Positions 1 to 5,147 of a stretch of 5,147 bases of DNA are shown here, piece after piece (positions within the stretch are counted from its first letter, which is position 1; every line of letters begins with the position of its first letter). The stretch is from Dehalococcoidia bacterium. Lineage in GTDB: Bacteria; Chloroflexota; Dehalococcoidia; Dehalococcoidales; DAOWJC01. The notes under the pieces are model-generated. The model was given only the letters and a program-made list of their open reading frames with translations. It did not search any database and was not told where the DNA came from. The stretch is from positions 1 to 5,147 of the forward strand of contig DAOWJC010000016.1 in NCBI GenBank assembly GCA_030640595.1. Reading direction: 5' to 3'. A program made the position numbers and the translations under genes.

Positions 1-146
1 ACCCTCTCCGTCCTTTTGGTAAACAGGATGTAATACTCCCCTTGCTTATAATAGATGGGTATTAGCACTGCCGAGGGCGTCCGGCTCTCATCAGCAATAT
101 GAGGCTTCTGCCGCTGAGAAAGGGCTTGCTTCAGTCTTTGCTGCAT
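1..146 (-). CDS. NUDIX hydrolase, probably CoA pyrophosphatase-like (5' part only)
   Basis: Reading the minus strand from the ATG at 146-144 gives 48 complete codons with no stop before the window edge. The protein begins MQQRLKQALSQRQKP and continues into SAVLIPI and YILFTKRTERV. A short helical N-terminus, then a first beta strand of the form AAVLIPL and a second of the form LLTxRS, is the usual start of NUDIX proteins of the CoA pyrophosphatase (NudL/YeaB) type, which hydrolyse nucleoside-diphosphate-linked substrates such as CoA. The defining NUDIX box (GX5EX7REUXEEXGU) would lie beyond the left edge and is not seen, so both family and substrate are inferred. The gene is divergent from pyrG. 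No in-frame ATG, GTG or TTG was found just upstream of 146, and no well-placed Shine-Dalgarno is visible. The nearest purine-rich stretch is AGGGGT at about 165-170, roughly 18 nt away. Confidence 0.72.
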   Translation of the reverse strand, partial: MQQRLKQALSQRQKPHIADESRTPSAVLIPIYYKQGEYYILFTKRTER

Positions 147-249
147 AGCTTTTATAGTAACACTACCCCTACAGCCAAGACAAACTGCTTATATTGACCC
201 TATCCACTGACCTGCCCAGCCATCAGCCAGACTCTGAAGGCAGAGAAAC

Positions 250-279
250 TTGACAAATTAATATTTACCTGACTATAAT
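250..279 (+). promoter_or_regulatory. Consensus sigma70-type promoter for pyrG
   Basis: TTGACA at 250-255 and TATAAT at 274-279 both match the housekeeping sigma consensus at all six positions, with an 18-bp spacer. Transcription would start near 285-287, leaving a leader of about 85 nt before the pyrG ATG. There is no extended -10 TGn in the right register. It is the only strong promoter I found in the window and may drive the whole rightward cluster. Confidence 0.85.
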
Positions 280-285
280 AAATAG

Positions 286-371
286 AAACCACTTGCTTCA
301 CATCCCTTCTCAATAAATCCAGCGAAAAGTTATCATTCATGCGCCCTTAAGGTTTGGCTTGGTTTCCCTGT
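286..371 (+). promoter_or_regulatory. pyrG 5' leader, C-rich and G-poor at its start
   Basis: This is the predicted untranslated leader of pyrG. Its first 36 nt (286-321) contain 13 C and only 1 G, the composition expected of an unstructured Rho-loading (rut-like) segment. No intrinsic terminator (GC stem plus U run) is visible, so the CTP-sensing attenuator known from some Firmicutes pyrG leaders is not apparent. The Shine-Dalgarno before the pyrG ATG is weak: the only purine-rich match, AAGG at 349-352, is about 19 nt away. A regulatory role is inferred from composition alone. Confidence 0.35.
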
Positions 372-2006
372 ATGTCAAAGTATATCTTTGTAACCGGCGG
401 TGTTGTTAGTTCAGTTGGTAAGGGTGTCACTGTCGCTTCCATAGGCACCATTCTGAAGAGTCGCCAAGTCACCGTGTCTGTGCAGAAGCTAGACCCCTAT
501 CTCAATGTTGACCCGGGAACAATGTCGCCCGCTCAGCACGGTGAGGTATTCGTTACCCAGGATGGTGCCGAGACTGACCTTGATTTAGGTAACTATGAGC
601 GTTTCATTGATGTTAACCTTACTACTGAGTCCAGTGTTACCTCAGGCCAAATTTACAGTGCCGTCATTGCTAAAGAAAGGCGAGGCGATTTTCTGGGTGG
701 CACTATCCAGGTAGTGCCTCATGTTACCGCTGAAATAAAGCAGCGATTTAAAGGGTTAGCCGAGCAATCCCAGGCTGAGGTGGTTATTATAGAGGTAGGT
801 GGCACCGTTGGCGATATTGAGGGGCAGCCCTTCCTTGAAGCCATCAGGCAGATGCGGAATGATGTCGGGCGGGATAATGTGCTCTATATCCATGTCACCC
901 TCCTGCCTTATCTTTCCTCCACCCAGGAGCTAAAGACCAAGCCCACTCAGCACAGTGTTAACGAGTTACGCCGCATTGGTATCCAGCCTGATATTATCAT
1001 ATGCCGTAGTGATTACCCTATATCGGAAGGGATAAGGGATAAAATATCCCTGTTCTGCGATGTCGACCGGCAGGCTGTTATCCCTTTACCTACCGTATCC
1101 ACTATTTATGAGGTGCCGCTGGTTCTGGAGGAGGAAGGATTAGGGAAATTAGTTGTAAAAAAGCTTAGCCTTAAAGCTCGCCAGCCAGACCTGAGCCAGT
1201 GGCAGAAATTGGTCGCATCCCTCAAAGAACCCCGTGAGCCAGTTAATATCGCTCTGGTAGGCAAATATGTGGAATTAAGGGACGCCTACTTCTCAGTTCG
1301 GGAAGCTCTACATCACGCCGCCCTGTATCATAACCGAGATATTAATCTCATGTGGGTTCAGTCTGAGGATTTGGAAAAGGATGATAGTGAAGCTTTACTG
1401 CGCTCAGCTCAGGGCATTATAGTTCCTGGCGGCTTCGGCATTAGGGGAATTGAAGGTATGATAAACGCTGCCACCTATGCTCGAATTAATGAAATCCCCT
1501 ACTTAGGACTATGCTTGGGGATGCATGTTATGGTAATTGAGTTTGCCCGCTATGTCCTGGGTTCAAAAGAGCCAAACTCCACCGAGTTTGATGTCTCCAC
1601 CCCTTACCCAGTCATTGACTTACTCCCTGGGCAGAAGGATGTAAAAGACAAGGGGGGCACTATGCGCCTGGGTAATTACCCCTGTCAACTGGTTGATGGC
1701 AGCCATGCTGCTAGCGCCTATGGACAGGGCCTGATTTATGAGCGGCATAGACACCGCCTTGAGTTTAATAATCAATTTCGCACTCTGCTACAGGAAGCAG
1801 GAATGGTTTATAGCGGACTATCCCCTGACGGTGAGCTGGTGGAGCTCTGCGAACTGGCTAACCATCCATGGATGGTTAGCTGCCAGTTCCACCCCGAATT
1901 TGGTTCTCGTCCTAGCCGCCCCCACCCCCTGTTCCGCGAATTTACCCGTATAGCCAAGGATACACTGCGCGAAGGGGCTCAACCTGTGCTACCCCTTTCG
2001 CCCTAG
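372..2006 (+). CDS. pyrG: CTP synthase (glutamine hydrolysing)
   Basis: PyrG makes CTP from UTP, ATP and glutamine in the cytosol, the last step of de novo pyrimidine nucleotide synthesis. The 544-aa product has the usual length and two-domain layout. The N-terminal synthetase domain (about 1-265) opens with MSKYIFVTGGVVSSVGKG, whose P-loop-like GGVVSSVGKG is at 9-18, and has EVGGTVGDIEG at 141-151 and KTKPTQHSV at 188-196. The class I glutamine amidotransferase domain (about 290-535) has the oxyanion-site PGGFGIRG at 352-359, nucleophile Cys381 in GLCLGMH, GTMRLG at 429-434, ERHRHRLEFNN at 457-467, and His507/Glu509 in QFHPEF. The motif after the nucleophile ends in His385 where the family normally has Gln. 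An upstream in-frame TTG at 354 would add MAWFPC; I reject it because the family begins at MSKY or MAKY. The start at 372 has only a weak ribosome binding site. A consensus promoter lies upstream and the transaldolase gene follows after 33 nt. Confidence 0.98.
   Translation: MSKYIFVTGGVVSSVGKGVTVASIGTILKSRQVTVSVQKLDPYLNVDPGTMSPAQHGEVFVTQDGAETDLDLGNYERFIDVNLTTESSVTSGQIYSAVIAKERRGDFLGGTIQVVPHVTAEIKQRFKGLAEQSQAEVVIIEVGGTVGDIEGQPFLEAIRQMRNDVGRDNVLYIHVTLLPYLSSTQELKTKPTQHSVNELRRIGIQPDIIICRSDYPISEGIRDKISLFCDVDRQAVIPLPTVSTIYEVPLVLEEEGLGKLVVKKLSLKARQPDLSQWQKLVASLKEPREPVNIALVGKYVELRDAYFSVREALHHAALYHNRDINLMWVQSEDLEKDDSEALLRSAQGIIVPGGFGIRGIEGMINAATYARINEIPYLGLCLGMHVMVIEFARYVLGSKEPNSTEFDVSTPYPVIDLLPGQKDVKDKGGTMRLGNYPCQLVDGSHAASAYGQGLIYERHRHRLEFNNQFRTLLQEAGMVYSGLSPDGELVELCELANHPWMVSCQFHPEFGSRPSRPHPLFREFTRIAKDTLREGAQPVLPLSP
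1851..1889. repeat. Inverted repeat inside pyrG: 24-bp perfect palindrome with extended arms
   Basis: Positions 1857-1880 are a perfect palindrome, GCTAACCATCCA followed directly by its reverse complement TGGATGGTTAGC. Pairing continues outward: GAACTGG at 1851-1857 matches CCAGTTC at 1883-1889 once a 3-nt bulge (CTG, 1880-1882) is skipped, giving 18-bp arms. The centre falls exactly between two codons, so the left arm encodes ELANHP and the right arm WMVSCQF, just before the catalytic QFHPEF of the amidotransferase domain. As RNA it would form a long hairpin with a minimal loop. A 12-bp half-site palindrome is unlikely by chance in about 5 kb. The function is unknown. Confidence 0.9.
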
Positions 2007-2025
2007 TTCGTGATAGGATATACTC

Positions 2026-2035
2026 AGGGAGAGGT
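2026..2035 (+). promoter_or_regulatory. Ribosome binding site that sets the transaldolase TTG start
   Basis: AGGGAGAGGT at 2026-2035 is a good Shine-Dalgarno sequence ending 4-5 nt before the TTG at 2040. It lies inside the reading frame that would start at GTG 2010, which argues that 2040 and not 2010 is the true start. Confidence 0.75.
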
Positions 2036-2039
2036 AAAC

Positions 2040-2696
2040 TTGCGCATCTTCCTAGATACAGCCAATATTGACCAAATTAGGCAAGCCGCCAAACTGGGCA
2101 TTATCAGTGGTGTTACCACCAACCCTAGCCTGGTTGCCAAGGAAGCAACAGCTGATTATGAAACAGTGGTTAAAACTATTTGCTCCATAATCACCGGTCC
2201 CGACTCTTCTGTTTCTGTCGAAGTGCTAGCCGAAGATACCGAATCCATGATAAAAGAGGCTCGCATCAAAGCCTCCTGGGCACCTAATGTAACTATTAAG
2301 ATACCGGCCACCGCCGAGGGGCTACAGGCAATATCAGCCCTGAGCAAGGAAAACATAGAAGTAAATATGACATTGTGCTTCTCGCTGAATCAAGCCCTCC
2401 TCGGAGCACTGGCTGGCGCCACCTATGTTAGCCCTTTTGTCGGCAGACTGGATGATGCTGGTCACAACGGAATGCAAGTAGTCAAAGATATGCTTGATGT
2501 ATTTAAACACTACCAGCTATCCACCCAGGTGATTGCTGCCAGCATTCGTCACCCTCAGCACTGTGTAGCTGCCGCCAAGGCAGGAGCTCATATTGCCACC
2601 ATGCCTTACAGTGTACTGATGCAAATGATACACCATCCGCTTACTGATATAGGTGTTAGACGCTTCCTTGACGACTGGAAACGCATCTCACAGTGA
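2040..2696 (+). CDS. tal: Transaldolase, short TalC/FSA-fold type
   Basis: This cytosolic class I aldolase transfers a dihydroxyacetone unit between sugar phosphates in the non-oxidative pentose phosphate pathway. The 218-aa product matches the short, single-domain transaldolase/fructose-6-phosphate aldolase family of about 215-220 aa. It begins MRIFLDTANIDQIR, with the conserved Asp6, then GVTTNPSL at 24-31. The Schiff-base lysine is Lys87 in VTIKIPAT, and YVSPFVGRLDD is at 129-139. Phe133 occupies the position that is Tyr131 in E. coli FsaA and Phe178 in transaldolase B. From knowledge of those enzymes, Phe favours transaldolase over fructose-6-phosphate aldolase activity. The start is TTG at 2040, chosen by the Shine-Dalgarno and by the family N-terminus; GTG at 2010 would add ten non-conserved residues. 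It lies 33 nt after pyrG, so the two are probably cotranscribed. Automated annotation may call it fsa. Confidence 0.93.
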   Translation: MRIFLDTANIDQIRQAAKLGIISGVTTNPSLVAKEATADYETVVKTICSIITGPDSSVSVEVLAEDTESMIKEARIKASWAPNVTIKIPATAEGLQAISALSKENIEVNMTLCFSLNQALLGALAGATYVSPFVGRLDDAGHNGMQVVKDMLDVFKHYQLSTQVIAASIRHPQHCVAAAKAGAHIATMPYSVLMQMIHHPLTDIGVRRFLDDWKRISQ

Positions 2697-2697
2697 G

Positions 2698-2780
2698 CTT
2701 AACCAAGTGGGTTTAAGAGAGGCTGCATCCTTTACTTATCCATTCCGCCTCTCCTTGGTAGGGAGAAGTGCAGCTTTTCT
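2698..2780 (+). promoter_or_regulatory. Structured leader upstream of rho with competing stem-loops
   Basis: The 158-nt gap between the transaldolase and rho holds several overlapping inverted repeats. Hairpin A pairs GAGAGGC (2717-2723) with GCCTCTC (2747-2753), flanked by CCAAG (2703-2707) and CTTGG (2754-2758) across a one-sided internal loop. Hairpin B pairs 2716-2727 with 2769-2780 over 12 positions including two G-U pairs, and encloses a small hairpin C (TCTCC 2750-2754 with GGAGA 2762-2766). A and B share the same left strand and cannot both form. A further small stem joins CTTAACC (2698-2704) to GGTTTAAG (2710-2717) with one bulged base. The segment 2724-2754 is C-rich and G-poor (13 C, 2 G), like a Rho-loading site. 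No U run follows any stem, so these are not intrinsic terminators. I found no convincing promoter in the gap. A regulatory role is inferred; folding energies were not calculated. Confidence 0.45.
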
Positions 2781-2854
2781 CAAAATAAAATCCTCCGTAA
2801 CTAAAGGGAAGGGAGATAGAGTCACTAAAAAACACAGGGGGGAGAGGTTAGAAA

Positions 2855-4117
2855 ATGAACATTAGCCAACTGGAAAACAAGAACAGAGATGAGCTGATTG
2901 AGCTGGCTAAGGAGATGGGTATCTCCAATTATGCTAGTCTCAAGAAACAGGACATCGTCATGCGTCTGCTCCAGGCATATGCTGAGCAACAAGGTAATCT
3001 TTTCTGTAGTGGCATCCTGGAGATTATGAATGACGGCTATGGCTTTCTCAGGCAGGGCACGCTCTTGCCCAGTTCAACCGATGTTTATATTTCGCAGAGC
3101 CAGATTCGGCGCTTTGGTCTGCGTACCGGTGATATGGTTGTCGGTCAGGGTCGACTACCTAAAAACAGTGAGAAATACTACAGTCTGCTTCGGGTAGAAG
3201 CAGTAAATGAAATCAACCCTGAGCTAGCCAAAACCCGACCCCGGTTTAGCTCACTCATCCCTACCTTCCCCGACAAATTAATCAACCTGGAGAACTCACC
3301 CAGAGACCTATCCACTCGATTAATTAACCTCATTGCCCCTATTGGCCGAGGGCAACGGGGCTTAATTGTGTCACCACCCAAAGCCGGTAAGACGATGCTG
3401 CTCAAAGCTATAGCCAATGCCGCCACTGCTAACTATAATGATATTCACCTGATGGTGTGCCTCATCGGTGAGCGACCGGAAGAGGTTACTGATATGAAGC
3501 GTTCAGTCAAAGGTGATGTGATAAGCGCTACCTTTGACGAGCCAGTGGAAAACCACACCCGTGTCGCTGAACTGGCATTGGAGAGAGCCAAGCGAATAGT
3601 AGAAAGTGGTAAGGATGTGCTTATCCTCCTTGACGGCATTACCCGCCTCACCCGGTCATACAACCTGTCTGTGCCCCCCAGTGGTCGTACCCTATCCGGT
3701 GGTGTTGACCCAGCCGCCCTTTACCCACCCAAGCATTTCTTTGGTGCTGCCCGCAATACGGCTGAGGGTGGTAGCTTGACCATTATCGCTACCTGCATTA
3801 TTGATACCGGCAGCCGCATGGATGAGCTCATCTATGAGGAGTTTAAAGGGACGGGCAATATGGAGCTCGTTCTCGACCGCCGACTATCTGAGCGTCGAGT
3901 CTTCCCGGCAATAGATATTCAACGCAGTGGCACCAGGCGCGAAGAGCTATTATTAGGCGAAAATACTGTAAAGCAAGTGTGGCTACTGCGGCGTATGGCG
4001 TCTATGGTTGCCCAAGACTCAGTCAGCTTCAGTGAAACCACAGAGCGAGTCCTCGACCGCCTGAGCAAGACAAAATCCAACGCTGAGTTTCTGGCTGGCC
4101 TGGGCCGGGAAACATAG
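2855..4117 (+). CDS. rho: Transcription termination factor Rho
   Basis: Rho is the hexameric ATP-dependent RNA translocase that ends transcription at rut-bearing RNAs. The 420-aa protein is nearly the length of E. coli Rho (419 aa) and aligns throughout, with no N-terminal insertion. Residues 1-45 form the Rho_N helical domain (MNISQLENKN, KKQDIV). The primary RNA-binding fold follows, with GYGFLR at 61-66, Tyr78 in DVYIS, and Glu106/Tyr108. The ATPase core has the P-loop SPPKAGKT at 173-180, catalytic Glu206 in GERPEEVTDM, Walker B LILLD ending at Asp260, the Q-loop region PPSGRTLSGGVD at 274-285, the R-loop region EEFKGTGNMEL at 328-338, and the arginine finger Arg361 in RSGTRREELL. Gly205 and Gly261 replace E. 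coli Asp210 and Ser266. GGAGAGG at 2841-2847 gives a strong ribosome binding site 7 nt before the ATG. The TAG stop is followed directly by an in-frame TGA. A structured leader precedes the gene and uvrC follows closely. Confidence 0.98.
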   Translation: MNISQLENKNRDELIELAKEMGISNYASLKKQDIVMRLLQAYAEQQGNLFCSGILEIMNDGYGFLRQGTLLPSSTDVYISQSQIRRFGLRTGDMVVGQGRLPKNSEKYYSLLRVEAVNEINPELAKTRPRFSSLIPTFPDKLINLENSPRDLSTRLINLIAPIGRGQRGLIVSPPKAGKTMLLKAIANAATANYNDIHLMVCLIGERPEEVTDMKRSVKGDVISATFDEPVENHTRVAELALERAKRIVESGKDVLILLDGITRLTRSYNLSVPPSGRTLSGGVDPAALYPPKHFFGAARNTAEGGSLTIIATCIIDTGSRMDELIYEEFKGTGNMELVLDRRLSERRVFPAIDIQRSGTRREELLLGENTVKQVWLLRRMASMVAQDSVSFSETTERVLDRLSKTKSNAEFLAGLGRET

Positions 4118-4160
4118 TGAAGCAAATAGCGCCACCCTTTAATCTGGCAATAAGCAACCC

Positions 4161-4166
4161 GAGGGG
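4161..4166 (+). promoter_or_regulatory. Ribosome binding site that bears on the uvrC start choice
   Basis: GAGGGG at 4161-4166 abuts the ATG at 4167 with no spacer, but sits 6-8 nt before the in-frame GTG at 4173. This spacing favours GTG as the start codon. The two choices differ by only two residues. Confidence 0.6.
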
Positions 4167-4172
4167 ATGAGG

Positions 4173-5147
4173 GTGACCGGCAATCTTATACCAGAGCAAT
4201 TAAAGCAGTTACCAACCAGCCCCGGTGTCTACCTCATGAGAGACGCCGAAGGAAACATACTATATGTGGGTAAGGCGGCTGACCTCCGTCACCGGGTAAG
4301 GTCATATTTTGGTGCCAGACAAAAGCTATCCCCCAAACTTCAGCGGATGGTTTCACGAGCCAATGACTTTGATTTCTTTGTTACTAGTTCGGAACAAGAG
4401 GCTCTTATCCTTGAGTTAAACTTGATAAAGAGGTACCGTCCTCGCTACAATGTCCGACTTAAAGACGACAAGTCTTTCCCTTACCTGAAGATAGACCTCA
4501 ACGAGGATTGGCCCGGGGTGCATATTACCCGACGCCTGGAAGAGAACGGGGGGCGTTACTTTGGGCCGTTTGCCAGTGCTAAGTCAGTGCGGCAAACCCT
4601 GAAGGTGATAAAAGGAATCTTCCCCTTTCGCTCCTGTTCCAAATCTATCACCGGCACTGATTCCCGGCCTTGCCTTGAGTATCACATCCACCATTGCCTC
4701 GGACCCTGTATCGGTGCCGTGAGCAGGCAAGAATACGCTGAGGTGATAATGCAGGTAATCCTCTTCCTTGAAGGCAAGCAGGAAATGGTAGCCCGGGAGC
4801 TTGAGAGCAAAATGAAAAAGGCTGCCGGGGCTTTGGATTTTGAAAAGGCTGCCTTGCTTAGAGACCAAATCCAGGCTGTAGACAGGGTTGTTGAAGGGCA
4901 GAGAATTGCTACTACGGTAAGGGGTGAGCAGGATGTTGTTGCCTTCGCTCATGATAAAGACCAAGCCTATGTCCAGGTTTTCTTTATTCGCAGTGGCAAG
5001 CTGATTGGACGGGAGAGCTTTGTGTTACAGGGCACCCGCTCCGAACAGCCTCACCAGATTATGTCCAGCTTTATTAAACAGTGTTACGACTCTACCCCTT
5101 ATATACCCCCGTTATTGCTACTCCAGTACCCGGTAGAAGATATGACT
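4173..5147 (+). CDS. uvrC: UvrABC excinuclease subunit C (5' part, runs off the window)
   Basis: UvrC joins the UvrB-DNA complex and makes both incisions around bulky DNA lesions in nucleotide excision repair. The open frame gives 325 codons to the window end, about half of the usual 600 or so. The N-terminal GIY-YIG nuclease (about 8-95), which makes the 3' cut, has LPTSPGVYLM, ILYVGKAADLRHRVRSYF, EALILELNLIK and RPRYNVRLKDDKSFPYLK. By alignment with the family, the key residues are Tyr20, Tyr31, Lys34, Arg41, Tyr45, Glu81 and Asn93. Four cysteines, 155, 167, 175 and 179 (RSC, RPCLEY, HHCLGPC), match the spacing of the cluster reported to bind an iron-sulfur centre in E. coli UvrC. A UVR motif that contacts UvrB lies at about 203-240 (LDFEKAALLRDQI). 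The RNase H-like second nuclease domain and the helix-hairpin-helix lie mostly or wholly beyond the edge. The start is GTG 4173 on ribosome-site spacing, with ATG 4167 as the alternative. It follows rho by 55 nt with no terminator between, so cotranscription is likely. Confidence 0.95.
   Translation, partial: MTGNLIPEQLKQLPTSPGVYLMRDAEGNILYVGKAADLRHRVRSYFGARQKLSPKLQRMVSRANDFDFFVTSSEQEALILELNLIKRYRPRYNVRLKDDKSFPYLKIDLNEDWPGVHITRRLEENGGRYFGPFASAKSVRQTLKVIKGIFPFRSCSKSITGTDSRPCLEYHIHHCLGPCIGAVSRQEYAEVIMQVILFLEGKQEMVARELESKMKKAAGALDFEKAALLRDQIQAVDRVVEGQRIATTVRGEQDVVAFAHDKDQAYVQVFFIRSGKLIGRESFVLQGTRSEQPHQIMSSFIKQCYDSTPYIPPLLLLQYPVEDMT

Noticed and set aside
339..350. Three-codon upstream ORF (ATG CGC CCT TAA) in the pyrG leader
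   Set aside because: It is too short to judge and has no ribosome binding site, so it is expected by chance.
354..371. In-frame TTG at 354 as a longer pyrG start (adds MAWFPC)
   Set aside because: CTP synthases begin at the MSKY/MAKY position, and AAGG at 349-352 is too close to serve the TTG.
1027..1086. Inverted repeat AAGGGATAA / TTATCCCTT with a smaller nested stem in pyrG
   Set aside because: A 9-bp match at this spacing is expected about once or twice by chance in the window, and it lies in conserved coding sequence.
2010..2039. GTG at 2010 as the transaldolase start
   Set aside because: It lacks a ribosome site, adds ten residues outside the family, and the strong Shine-Dalgarno at 2026-2035 points to 2040.
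2653..2865. 70-codon frame spanning the end of the transaldolase, the gap and the start of rho
   Set aside because: It overlaps both genes in another frame, resembles no protein I know, and the gap is better explained as a leader.
4568..4597. GTTTGCC / GGCAAAC stem in uvrC
   Set aside because: Seven-bp stems with loops this size are common by chance; there is no other sign of function.
4584..4964. 126-codon antisense frame within uvrC
   Set aside because: The forward strand encodes a clear UvrC here; the antisense frame has no recognisable motif and looks like a codon-bias shadow.

Overview
This is an ordinary bacterial housekeeping segment with a divergent gene pair at its left end. A partial NUDIX-type hydrolase runs leftward off the window (1-146, minus strand). 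Four genes run rightward: pyrG (CTP synthase), a small transaldolase of the TalC/FSA fold, rho (transcription termination factor), and the first 325 codons of uvrC (excinuclease subunit C), which continues past the window end. All proteins are typical bacterial ones of mid-GC composition. From recall only, the proteins and the mix of pyrG, a short transaldolase, rho and uvrC look most like Chloroflexota, perhaps Dehalococcoidia. That placement is an inference and not proven by the sequence.

Layout: 1-146 holds the 5' end of the NUDIX gene. 147-371 is the divergent intergenic region. It carries a perfect consensus sigma70-type promoter (TTGACA, 18 bp, TATAAT) pointing at pyrG, followed by a leader of about 85 nt that starts C-rich and almost G-free. 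pyrG occupies 372-2006. Near its end is a striking inverted repeat: a perfect 24-bp palindrome extended to 18-bp arms with a 3-nt bulge, entirely inside the coding sequence. The transaldolase follows after 33 nt, with a TTG start fixed by a strong Shine-Dalgarno. A 158-nt gap before rho holds several overlapping, partly exclusive stem-loops around a C-rich, G-poor segment, which suggests a regulatory leader for rho. uvrC begins about 55 nt after rho with no terminator between them, so the four rightward genes could form one transcription unit with a control point before rho.

The genes do not form one pathway. CTP synthase makes CTP, transaldolase interconverts sugar phosphates in the pentose phosphate pathway, Rho terminates transcription, and UvrC incises damaged DNA. 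Their linkage looks like a housekeeping operon. I see no mobile element, CRISPR array, tRNA, rRNA or defence-like cassette, and no clear evidence of an undescribed multi-gene system. The points most worth a second look are the pyrG palindrome, the rho leader, and residue substitutions in the CTP synthase glutaminase motif and the Rho ATP/bicyclomycin pocket.
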